A program made the translations under genes and the position numbers. A stretch of DNA of 64,000 bases, from contig OY829544.1 of assembly GCA_963691705.1 (NCBI GenBank), forward strand, positions 40,259,917-40,323,916, read 5' to 3'. The DNA is from Viola odorata (taxonomy: Eukaryota > Streptophyta > Magnoliopsida > Malpighiales > Violaceae). This document shows positions 11,410 through 21,726 of the stretch, one piece after another; within the stretch, counting starts at the first letter, position 1; each line of letters opens with the position of its first letter. The notes beneath the pieces are model-generated. The model was not told the DNA's origin. It did no database searches and worked only from the letters and a program-made list of their open reading frames with translations.

Positions 11410-11430
11410 CGCCGGAGGCCCCCTCCGGCG
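11410..11430 (+). other. GC hairpin in the transcribed part of the LTR
   Basis: CGCCGGAGG and CTCCGGCG arms around a C-rich loop, followed by GCATTGCAGGTAC. Related hairpins occur in the LTRs of A, D and the more distant E (GCCGGAA...TTCCGGC), always just after the GCAT(C/T)GGAG motif. It may act in RNA 3'-end formation or packaging; that is inference. Confidence 0.55.
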
Positions 11431-11521
11431 CATTGCAGGTACTGTGGACCGTCGCGTACACTGATCTGAGAAGAACCGCTCCGCCATACATCCTTCGGCA
11501 GAAGACAAATAATTATCAAAT

Positions 11522-11540
11522 TGGTGCTTTCATTGAGAGC
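11522..11540 (+). other. Primer binding site candidate of element 2
   Basis: TGGTGCTTTCATTGAGAGC, three bases after the LTR end. Identical to the site of element A. The cognate tRNA is not identified. Confidence 0.7.
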
Positions 11541-11603
11541 TTTGGTTCTATTAAGTGAGCATCCTTAATAACCAAGCTCCTCCTCCCCGAAGCTAGAAGG
11601 ATT

Positions 11604-14600
11604 ATGGCCTCAGAGTCAGATCCGGCGCTGTCCCGAACTTCCAACATCCCATACAACACCCGCAGACGCCTGTTTCCCTTCGCTACCTCTGATGTCCCCA
11701 CCCCAGGGCAGGACGTCACTGCAGGAGACTTGGACCCTCTTCCTGGGTCAAGTTCGGAAGAAGTTACCTTCCAGATTTGCTCTCCCTTCTCCCCCATAGC
11801 AGGAACCAGCCATCCTACCCCCCAGGTGGGAAGATCTATGATAGGAGAAGCGGACAACCCTTTAATGAATTCAATAGCTGCTCTCCAAGCTCAACTGGAT
11901 CAGCTGACAGAGATGGCTGCTGGATTTACTCCTCACGCCTCAAGACCTAGTGTGTCCTCCCATGTGGTTTTCACTCCAACCATTGTCACCGAACGACCCT
12001 TATCGCCCCAACAGTCTAGGGTGCTCCCGTCCTCATTACCTTTCCCCTTGGCCCCCATAAACGTTCCCCCATTCACGCGCGGACCTGCTGATCATTCTGG
12101 ACAATACAGGGGAGGAATATCTATCCCCGAAGCAGTCCGCCAGCGTGATGAATATAGAGAGCCCTAGGATGAGCGACGGGGGGATATAGTGAGAGATCCA
12201 TCTCCTAGATACAGTGAGAGATCTAGCAGCAGAACTCGACGAGCTCGGACTCTGAGGAGCCGTAGTCGTTCTCCTAGGAGACACCAGGAATATGACCCTC
12301 AAAATCCCAGATACGACGCTGAAATTCCACATCAGCGTCAGCCTCGTAGGATCCCCGATGCTAACGTGGGTCATCCGTTCAGCTACCGTGTCAGGCACCA
12401 CAGAGTCCATCGACATGTGAAACTCCCAGCAGAATCATATGATGGCACAAAAGATCCCATTTCTCACCTCAATAAGGTGAAGGATTTCGTGCAATTCCAA
12501 ACGCGCAGTGACGCAGCATTGTGTCAAATTTTCGTAATGACGCTGTCAGGAGTGGCACGTCTATGGTTCGAAGGGCTCCCCGCCGGGTCTATCGATAATT
12601 TCTCTCAGCTGGAAGAAAAATTCAAAAGCCGGTTTAGCACGGCTATTCCTATCAGAAAGTCAGCAGCTGCGCTGTTCGATATCTATCGAAAACCACAGGA
12701 ATCGTTGAACGACTTCTTAGGTCGCTTTGATCTCGAAATGTCCCTAACGCCAGGGGTCACTATCGATTTTGCAATTGAAGCCCTGAAACGCAATTGTCGA
12801 TACGGCAAATTGAAAGATACGCTAACGGTGGACCCACCAACGACCCTGGATGCGTTGAGGCTGAAAGTGCATAACTATGCGAGAATGGAAGAGGAAGAAA
12901 ATAGAGAATGGATCCGAGGCATGCCGGCGGACCCATATGTGGCCCCTAACATCTTGAACAGCAATGCCCCTGATGCTAAACCTACCGAGGATCTCGGGCA
13001 GCGGAAAGAAAATAACACTAAGACCTCTAACCGGCAGAGAGGCAATTCCTCAAAGGGGAGACCTGGAGGATCCCCCACTCGGAAGCAAACGGGCCCGCCG
13101 AAAGGCCGAATATACGATCCTGACCTCCCTTCTCTCATACTCCCAAGGGCTGAGATCTTAGCAATAGTCCAACAGAGAAATTTACCTATCCGCTACCCAG
13201 CTCCCGTGAAACCAGGAGTAATCATGGGAGGAAGAGAAAATACATACTGCAAATTCCATAAGGTCAAGGGACACTCAACAGATGTATGCAGAGAGTTAAA
13301 ATCGGCTATAGAGCGATTAGTCGAAGAGGGCTACCTTGGAGAATTCGCCACAAAGGCAAGGGAGGAAGCCAGAAATAATCCAACTGGAAATACAACCGAG
13401 CAAAGGCAAACGCCCTCGCACGCTACAGGGGCTAACGCAGTTCCCCTCGGGCCAAACAGAGAAGCGCTCGCTATCGATAGCGACCAAATGCCCATGATAA
13501 ATATCATCGCGGGGGGGCACCCTATTGCGAGGAAATTATGCCACAAACGCCCAATCCTGGAGAGAAGCGCAAACGGGAGAGCGTTCAAACAAAAATCAAG
13601 CCAATAAGTGCCTTAGACAGAATGATATTGTCTTTCTCAGAGGAAGACGAAAAAGGCATCATTTTCCCGCATAATGATGCGATGGTTGTAACGCCTGTCA
13701 TTGGAAGTCATGGGGTAAGAAGGACCCTTGTCGATAACGGGAGTGCAGTGAATCTATTCTCGTTGGAAGCATACAACTTGATGAAACGACCTGACGGTGA
13801 GCTATCGTCCTGCACGAGGCCAATTATTGGGATTGATGGAGTACCGATTCCGGTAGCAGGAATAACATCCCTGTCGGTGTACTTCCGGGAGGACACATCT
13901 AAACGCTCCGAAGAGCTACTATTTCTGGTCGTAGACCTAACGTTACCATATAACGCCATTTTGGGGCGACCTTTCCTTAATCGTTTTGGAGTGGCCATAT
14001 CTCAAAAACACCTGCGGATGAAATATCCCTCATGGGACGGCGTGGTCTCAATCAAAGGGGACCAAAAGCTGGCAGCCGAATGCTACTTACTCATGACTCA
14101 AAGGAGCTGTGACCGCTACGTTTGCGTGGCGGACGACCCTTTCGATGACAAAGAAGAAAAACGCACTCAGCCGCTAGATCAGATGATATCACTCCCTATC
14201 GGTAAAGATAGTGAAATGAATCTCTTAGCCAGTGAGAAACTAAGCCTGGAAGAGAACGCGCAGTTAATCCGGTTGTTGAGGAAATGCAAGGGAGAGTTTG
14301 CGTGGAAGCCAGTAGACATGCCCGGAATCTCTCGGGAGGTTGCGGAACACCGGCTAAAAGTTAGTCCTGAGGCCAAACCTGTCCAACAAAGGCGACGTGC
14401 TTTTTCGTCGGAAAAGATAGCCGCCATCGAAAAAGAATTGCTAAAACTCACAGAGGCGGGGTTCATTCGAGAAGTCCAATACCCGACCTGGCTAGCCAAT
14501 CCTGTGTTAGTCCCAAAGCCTAATGGGGACTGGCACATGTGTATAGACTTTACTGACCTAAATAATGCCTGTCCCAAGGACTGCTATCCCCTTCCGCGAA

Positions 14601-17474
14601 TAGATCAGTTAGTCGATCAAACCGCTGGGTATGCTTATCTAAGCTCCCTAGATGCGAATTCCGGATATCACCAAATCCCTATGGCTATAGAGGACGAAGA
14701 AAAAACTGCCTTCATTACTCCCAGGGCTACATACTGCTATAACGCAATGCCGTTTGGGCTAAAGAATGCCGGTGCAACGTTTCAGCGTATGGCAAACAAA
14801 GTTTTTGAAAATCAAATCGGGAAAAATATAGAGGCCTACGTAGACGACATCTTGATTAAAAGTCGGAGTTTCAGAGAACACCTCGCTGACTTGGAAGAGG
14901 TTTTCAATGTGATGAGAAAGCACAGGATGAAGTTAAACCCGCGGAAGTGCATGTTTGCATTCCAAACGGGAAAATTCTTGGGCTATGTGGTCAGCCGGAA
15001 GGGCATCCAACCCAACCCGTCAAAGATAAAAGCTATCCAGGATATGATATCCCCGCGAACTGTCAAAGAAATACAGAAGTTAACCGGGCGCATCATTGCG
15101 TTGGGGCGATTCATATCTAAGCAAGGCGAGAGATGTTTGCCTTTCTTCAAAGTCATCCGCAACAAGGCTCCCTTCGGATGGACAGAGGAATGCGAGAAAG
15201 CGTTTGCAGGACTAAAAGCTTACCTATCATCAGATTTAGTGCTAACGAGACCCGAGCCCGGTGATGAGCTATATCTATACTTGGGAATAGCCGATGAGGT
15301 AGTCAACGCCGTCCTCGCACGATGTGAAGGGCACGTGCATCGTCCTGTATTCTTCGTGAGTCACATATTGAAAGATGCCGAATTGCGATACTCTCCTATC
15401 GAGAAGATAGCACTCGCTCTAGTACAGGCCACGCGAAAGATGGATCGATACTTCCAAGCCCACCCCGTCATCGTACTTACGAATCAGCCATTGAGAAGAA
15501 TCTTCAGAAAACCTGAGTCTTCAGGAAGAATGTTAATTTGGGCTATCGAACTTGAACAATACGGGCTGCAATACAAAGATAGACCGGCCGTTAAAGCCCA
15601 AGCGTTAGCTAACTTCATAGCTGAGTGCACATTCGCAAAGGACACAAAGATAGACCTGTTGGAGGAAGAAGCAAAAAATTCATGCCTACCGTCTCCAGAG
15701 ACATACAGATACGTGGGTCATCCACGTGGATGAAGCAAAAAATCAAGAATTAGCAGGCGTAAGAGTTTTCTTAGCTGGACCAAACGGCCTGGAGATGCGA
15801 TACGCCATCAGAATCCTGCAGCCATTGTCCAACAATGCGGCTGAATACGAAGCGATGCTGGTGGGACTTAGAATCGGAAACAGTTTCTCCATCGAAGCCA
15901 CCCCCGGTATGGAGAAGGAAGACAGAACACGCTTAAGGATCCGAGGAGATTCCAAGTTAATAATGGATCAGGTCCTAGGGAATTCCCAAGCCAGAGAACC
16001 CATCATGGCCCAATACTTAGCCAAAGTGAAACATGAGCTGTCAGAGATACAGGAAAAAGGCACCCTGGTTACCTTCGAGCACATTCCTAGAGAAAACAAT
16101 GGAGAGGCCGATAGCCTCGCCAAAATGGCAGCCAATCCGGAAGCCTCAATACCCAGAGACGTGCGCTATGGAGAACTGTCTACACCCTCTTTCATGGAAG
16201 AGCAGGCATCGCTCTGTGTGGAAGAAATGGAAAATGATTGGAGGATCCCAGTGATAGAATATCTGAAGCATGATAAGCTACCGGGAGACCAGACAGAGAA
16301 GAAGAAAGTCCTAAAACGGGCAGCACGATGCACATATTATAACGGAGAGTTAATACGAAGATGCTTCTCCCATCCGGCCACTAAATGCATAACGGAACAA
16401 GAAGGCTTGCATGTGTTACGAGAAATTCATGAAGGGATATGTGGCATGCACATCGCCAGCGGCACTCTGGCAGCCCAAGTCTTTCGGTCGGGATTTTACT
16501 GGCCCACCATTCGACGAGATTGTCATAACTTCGTGAAAACCTGTCAGAAATGCCAGGAATATGCTAAGATTCCTCGAAAACCTGCTGTGCCAATCTCAGA
16601 AATAGTGGCTCCGTGCCCGTTTGCAAAATGGGGGATTGACATCCTGGGCCCATTTCCAAAGGCCAGATCTCAGTTAAAATTCGTGGTCGTAGCGGTAGAC
16701 TACTTCACAAAGTGGGCCGAAGCTGAGGCGTTAGCTACCATTACCACCGAAAAAATTTGGCGTTTCTTCAAACACCAAGTCATCATGAGATTTGGAGTAC
16801 CGCGCGTGCTAGTCAGCGACAACGGGACACAATTTACAAGCCAGTTCTTCAGGGATCAGTGTGCGGAGTTTCAGATAGAGCAAAGATTCTCCTCTGTGGC
16901 ACATCCCCAAACCAACGGCCAGGCGGAAGTAACTAACCGCAGCATCCTTAGTGGCATCAAAAGAAACTTGGAAGGGTCCAAGAAGAAATGGCCAGACGAA
17001 TTGCCATATGTGCTATGGGCCTATCGCATGACTGTCAAGGCCAGCACGGGAGAAACCCCGTTCGCGTTAGCATTCGGAACTGAGGCTGTCACACCAGTCG
17101 AGATTGGCATGATGAGCCTTCGGGTGGCTCACTTCAAAGAAGAAAACAACGAAGAAAGGTTACGAGCTAACCTCGATACTCTACCAGAATTACACGAGGA
17201 AACCCTCCTGAAAACTCTGCACTACAAGAGAAAAATGGCACAATATCACAACCGGCAAGTGAGGGAGCGATTGCTCAAAACTGGAGATTTAGTGCTCAGA
17301 GACAAGCGGGCGGCAGGACAACGTATGGGAAAACTCAGTCCAAATTGGGATGGACCGTATCGTGTCACCCGCATTGTGGGAAAAGGAGCATACCACCTGG
17401 AAACGCTCGAGGGAACGCCCCTGCAGAACTCCTGGAACATCGCTCGGCTGAGGCTATACCACGCCAGGAGCTAA
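11604..17474 (+). pseudogene. gag-pol: gag-pol of element 2, three lesions, otherwise complete
   Basis: ATG at 11604 (MASESDP) follows the PBS and aligns with the starts of A and E. gag core about 12420-12690; CHHC knuckle (C-x2-H-x4-H-x4-C) about 13245-13290; protease DNGSA near 13735-13750; RT motif A LDANSGYHQ near 14648 and YVDD at 14837-14848; RT-linked RNase H to about 15640; second RNase H from about 15720 (NNAAEYEA, GDSKLIMDQ, GEADSLAK); integrase HHCC near 16430-16560, DDE core about 16630-16930, GPYRV C terminus near 17350; stop 17472-17474. Lesions: in-frame TAG 12165-12167, a frameshift at a G7 run near 13513-13519, and a frameshift near 15705. All catalytic motifs I looked for are present. 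Product: particle protein plus replication and integration enzymes. Confidence 0.95.
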
Positions 17475-17564
17475 TGGGTAACGTCAAAGTTATTCTAATA
17501 AATGAATGTTGAGATATTCACCGTGCGTTTGCTACTGGTAATATGCAGGTAGCGAAGAATGCCA
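17475..17564. other. Short spacer after pol
   Basis: Untranslated spacer between the pol stop and the first repeat unit. Nothing recognised. Confidence 0.4.
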
Positions 17565-18045
17565 GGGGTGAAAATCCTATCCTTGTGATGGCTGGTCTTG
17601 ATCAGACAGCTCATTAAGACGAGGCACGCCCTGGCATAACAAGGCGTTTGGGAGTGAAAATCCTATCCTTGTGGTAACCGTGCTCACATAGACGGCCCAT
17701 TAAGACGAGGCACGACCCCAAACGGCTCCCCGGAGTGAAAATCCTATCCTTGCGGCAACCGTGCTCACATAGACAGCCCGTTAAGATGAGGCACGCCCCG
17801 GAATCCTTGGGAGTGAAATCCTATTCTTATGGTAACCCCATAAGGAGAGGCACACCCCAAGGAGAGACCAACTCCGTCCTGGAAGTGAAAATCCTATCCT
17901 TGTGGTAACCGTGCTCACATAGACGGCCCATAAAGACGAGGCACGATTCCACGGACGCGAGGTACAACGCTTGGGGGTGAAAAGTCCTATCCTTGTGATG
18001 GCTGGTCCTGATCAGACAGCTCACTAAGACGAGGCACTCCCCAAA
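17565..18045 (+). repeat. Tandem repeat array 1, element 2
   Basis: Six units of 72-92 bp, each beginning near TGAAAATCCTATCCTTGTG (17569, 17655, 17736, 17814, 17886, 17978) and containing a CAGACAGCTCATTAAGACGA or CATAGACGGCCC variant. Variable unit length shows ongoing rearrangement. The array lies between pol and the antisense genes, the hypervariable region of Tat elements. Confidence 0.85.
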
Positions 18046-18048
18046 GCA

Positions 18049-18430
18049 TATCTGTGGCGGAAAGAAACAAAGACATCCCAACTAGTAGCCGCGCGGTTGA
18101 TACCCGGTGAAGCGATGTTGGAGCCTATCTGTGGCGGAAAGAAACAAAGACATCCCAACTAGTAGCCGCGCGGTTGATACCCGGTGAAGCGATGTTGGAG
18201 CCTATCTGTGGCGGAAAGGAACAAAGACATCCCAACTAGTAGCCGCGTGGTGGTACCCGGTGAAGCGATGTTGGAGCCTATCTCTGGCGGAAAGAAACAA
18301 GGACATCCCAACTAGTAGCCGCGCGGTTGATACCCGGCGAAGAAATGTGGGAGCCTATCTGTGGTGAAAAGGAATAAAGAAATCCTAACTAGTAGCCGCG
18401 CGATCGATACCCGGTGAAAAGATGAATGGA
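18049..18430 (+). repeat. Tandem repeat array 2, element 2 (77-bp period)
   Basis: Five units starting TATCTGTGGCGGAAAGAAAC at 18049, 18126, 18203, 18279 and 18356, so the period is 76-77 bp; the last unit is diverged. The sequence is unlike array 1. It has the form of a young satellite-like array inside the element. Confidence 0.88.
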
Positions 18431-18815
18431 GAAATGACCATACTGCAACAACAACGTTGAAACAGACGAAAAGCCCCCTCTGACAGCGAGGGACGGTAGG
18501 AATATGAGTGCCGCAGATGCGGAAGCAACGCTGATTTACTCTCAAAAATGCTATCGGAGGATATAATGGTAATGCTACTCGAACGCAGCTGATGAAAAGC
18601 AAACGGGATACAACCCGAAATTATGTGTCTATGGAGACCTAACGCCAAACGTCCTAGGCGGACAAGTGATTAAATGACATTATGAAGAAAAGCAAATAAA
18701 GAACTTCTGTCCAAAAAGAGTGGATTAGCCGAGTCAAGGCCGACATCGTTTAAAATTACAAAATAAGGATAGGCCCGTCAGCCACAAAATGTAAAACATC
18801 TAAATAACAAAAAGC
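18431..18815. other. Spacer between repeats and gene a
   Basis: No gene or repeat recognised. It should contain the 3' end of the antisense gene a transcript (minus strand). Confidence 0.4.
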
Positions 18816-21098
18816 CTAAAGATTGGGCGGCGCGTTGACCCCTCCTTGCTGAGCAGCCTTCCACTGGTAGAAACTACTATCATTAATGGCTGAGGCTCTC
18901 TTGTCGAAATACGCAGAAAGATCCTCAATACGGAGCTCCTCAACTCCATAATGATGCATCACGGCTTCTGACATGACTCCCCCACCCTGCTCAAAGTACC
19001 AACGGTTCTTCTCAGCGTTAAGGGAGGAATCGGCAGATAGCTCGCCATTTTTCTGTCTCTCCTGGCGTAGGCTATTCTCCTCCTGAGAGAGGCGTAGGGC
19101 CAAATCAGCACGTTGTCTCTTCTCTTCCTCCAAAGCCAACTTAGCGGCCTCCAACTCTTGTTTCACCGCGGTAACTTCTCCCCGAACAGTCTCCATACCT
19201 TCGTTGGCAGCAGCAAGGGCATTTTCAAGACGCTGTCGCTCCTCCAACAGCCTGCTTATCTCTCCCCGCCCGTTAGCTGCAGCCCTGGCATTCTCCTCAT
19301 CCATATAGTGAAGATGGCAAAGCATAGAAAACGCCTGAGAGCGAAGGAGATTGATGCGCCCCTGATCGCCCCGAGCCACAAAGGCATCTCTCTCTCTTGG
19401 AAGAGACAAAATCTCTGCTACCAGATAAGCGGTAGAGGAAAGCACGGTCTCAGGATCGGCATCGGCAGGAAACTGCAGAATACTGTCCCTAAAGGAGCGC
19501 AAGCTGACGTGATCAGTCGGCATGAGAGGAGGATCGTAGGAAGAAATACCGGCCATTAAGGCAGGAGCGGGCCCACCCCTCACGATAGGTGGATGAGGCA
19601 TCGGAACAAAGAACAATGCACCAGGAGAAGCTGGCCGGCTAGAGAGGCCTTCCGCGTTAGGCATCGAGACCTCATTGCCTCCGGGCACCTCAGGATTAAG
19701 GGCATCAGAATCATAGCCCGTTGGGGTGTGCGCAGAATGAATCGGGGAGCCAGGAGGCACATGGGGTTCACCGCCAAAATCAACGGGTTCCGGTTGATCA
19801 GCAGACATACCCCCGCCCCCAAGAACACTTGAACTATGATGGGCAGCCGAAGAAGAAGGGCTAGTCTGAAGATCATAGCGAGCCTTCTTCTGACGCTCGC
19901 GAAGGACATCTGCGATACCTATATCTCCCTCGGAGGTAGAGGGGGCAGAAGCAGCAACGACTTCCTATATAAGGCAGAACAGGATAAGGAAATCATGTAC
20001 AAAGAAAGACAAAGTCCCAAAAGTAAGAAAAATGCTCACCTGAGCGGTGGAGGACGCAAGAGGAATCCCAACAGGAATCGGACCAACCGTAGCCTCTGAA
20101 GAAACAACAGTCTGGGACGAAACGGATGGGGCAGCACGAGCTCTCCTAGGCCTTTTCTGTCTCACAACTCGAGTACCCGTAACGCTAGCGGTGGCCTCCC
20201 CTTCCTCAGCGTTAGCGGCAGCAGCAGCCCTAGCTTCAGCGATAGCTTTCTTCTTCGCCTCCTGTTTCCTCCTCCTTCGGAAATACTCGGGCTCCCAACC
20301 AGGCGGAGGCACTGCACAATCACAAAACGTTAGCGTTAGTACTTCTTGACAAATGTAAAAGAAAAAGGTTAAACACTCACCCTTCTTGCACTGTTCCACG
20401 GGCAACCCGTTAGCCACTTTTCGGGCATCAACGCTAAAATCAAATTGAAGCAACGTCTTCAACCAACCATCCTCCGGGTCGGAAAGGGGTTTTCGATGAC
20501 CCCAAGCCCCATCTTTAATTGTCTCGTTGAAGCCAGCCCTCCACAACGGCTCCGGCAGATCAACAATAAAAAATTCCTCTTTCCAGTGAGGAATAGATGA
20601 CTCAATACCTATAAGTTTCCAGGTAAAGGGCTTCAAAGAACCGTCTTCGTAGCGAGGCGATATCGAGATCACCCCTTTACGGGAATATAACTGAAAAATG
20701 TCATGGAGCAACGCTAAAGTGGGAGATTCTATCCCCTTGAAACGGCACAGTGCGGCAAAGGCACTAACAACGCAAATCGCGTTAGGACTCAACTGAGCCG
20801 GAGCCAGATCAGAATCAACCAACAACAATTTTACGAGAGGGTCAAGAGGGAGATGAAACCCATGATCGAAAAGCTTAGTGTACAGCATTCTACTATTTCC
20901 GGGCAAAATGTTGTTTAGTCGAAGCGACTCAGAAGCAGGATGCACGGGATATTCCTTGGGAAATTGTGCAGAAAACCCAGCAAGCCTACGGTTAATTAAG
21001 GGCAACGTGTACAAAGAAGTGAGAGTAGTATCAATTACTTCTTCCCCGGAGGACCGTTGGGGGTCTCCTTCTTCAGAGGATTTCTTAGTCCTAGCCAT
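18816..21098 (-). CDS. Antisense gene a of element 2, intact spliced gene (712 aa)
   Basis: Three exons on the minus strand: 21098-20381, 20311-20040 and 19964-18816. Introns have GT..AG ends (69 bp and 75 bp). Exon lengths 718+272+1149 give 713 codons with no internal stop. Start MARTKKSSEEG. Residues ~70-240 resemble the Transposase_28 (putative gypsy type transposon) domain, with motifs LYTKLFDHGFHLPLDP and KEEFFIVDLPEPLWRAGFN. The middle is Ala/Pro/Arg-rich with a basic cluster after PPPGWEPEY. The last ~180 residues form a long coiled coil then a helical tail. It lies opposite to gag-pol, downstream of the repeats. CACGTG sits at 21311-21316, about 213 bp before the ATG. The molecular role is unknown; coiled coil and basic patch suggest a nuclear scaffold or RNA/DNA-binding role (inference). 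Confidence 0.82.
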
Positions 21099-21726
21099 GG
21101 CCAACAAAGAAGAAACAAGGAGAAAAGAAAAAGACGTGTACCTTGTACCTTCGTGAAAGAGAACGCGAGGAGTCTTGAACCAGAAAGAGAGAGCGGCGCA
21201 AAAGTATTTATCCAAAGGCAACAACGTATAAGGAAAAGATAGAAAAAGAAAAAGAGGGTAGAAGAAACAATAAGTATAACCCTGAAAGGACACGACCAGT
21301 CAGCGGCAGACACGTGGCGAAGTAGCGCGTCATAAAATAAGGCACGCGCCAGAAGGTGCAAATTTGAAACTAGGACGAAACGCTTCTACATTCGCAACTC
21401 CCTAGGAGACGATTGCTCCAAACGCCTCTCTATAGAAGGACACGTGTCTTCTTTCATCATTACCCTTCAAGTCGCATTAAATGAGGGACAGGGGGATTGA
21501 TTAAAAAACATAAAAAACAGCGCTGGCCTTGCCAAATGACGCGATGGTACGAAGAAGATAAAGAAGGAATAACGGTAATGTCATGACGAACCATCCAGAA
21601 CGACAAAGGATACAAGGCGTTAGCATTATTACAAGAGAAACAATGTTCGAATGGGTTTTCAAGAAATAATAAAAGAAGAGACGACAACAAGAAAAGCAAG
21701 GAAAGGCACAGGCACCATCGCTAACG
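21099..21726. promoter_or_regulatory. Gene a upstream region and gene b 3' flank
   Basis: On the minus strand this is the gene a promoter region: GATAAATAC TATA-like near 21205, ACACGTGGC at 21310-21318 and a second CACGTG near 21441. The part near 21727 is the 3' flank of gene b. No separate gene. Confidence 0.5.
21311..21316 (-). promoter_or_regulatory. G-box/ABRE-like motif before gene a
   Basis: CACGTG within GACACGTGGC, 213 bp upstream of the ATG. The identical 10-mer lies 251-260 bp upstream of the E antisense gene (54721-54730). Core ACGTGGC matches the plant ABRE/G-box class bound by bZIP factors. Confidence 0.5.

Larger units (their letters stand above)
10947..11518 (+). repeat. 5' LTR of element 2
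   Basis: Begins TGATAACAATTCACC and ends AATAATTATCA, so the ends form a short inverted repeat (TGATAA/TTATCA). Contains a TATA box at 11310-11317 and a GC hairpin at 11410-11430. Followed after AAT by the primer binding site. Confidence 0.95.

Noticed and set aside
12036..12416. Minus-strand frames opposite gag-pol of element 2
   Set aside because: Shadow frames of a well-supported coding region, with no start context or conservation in A or E.
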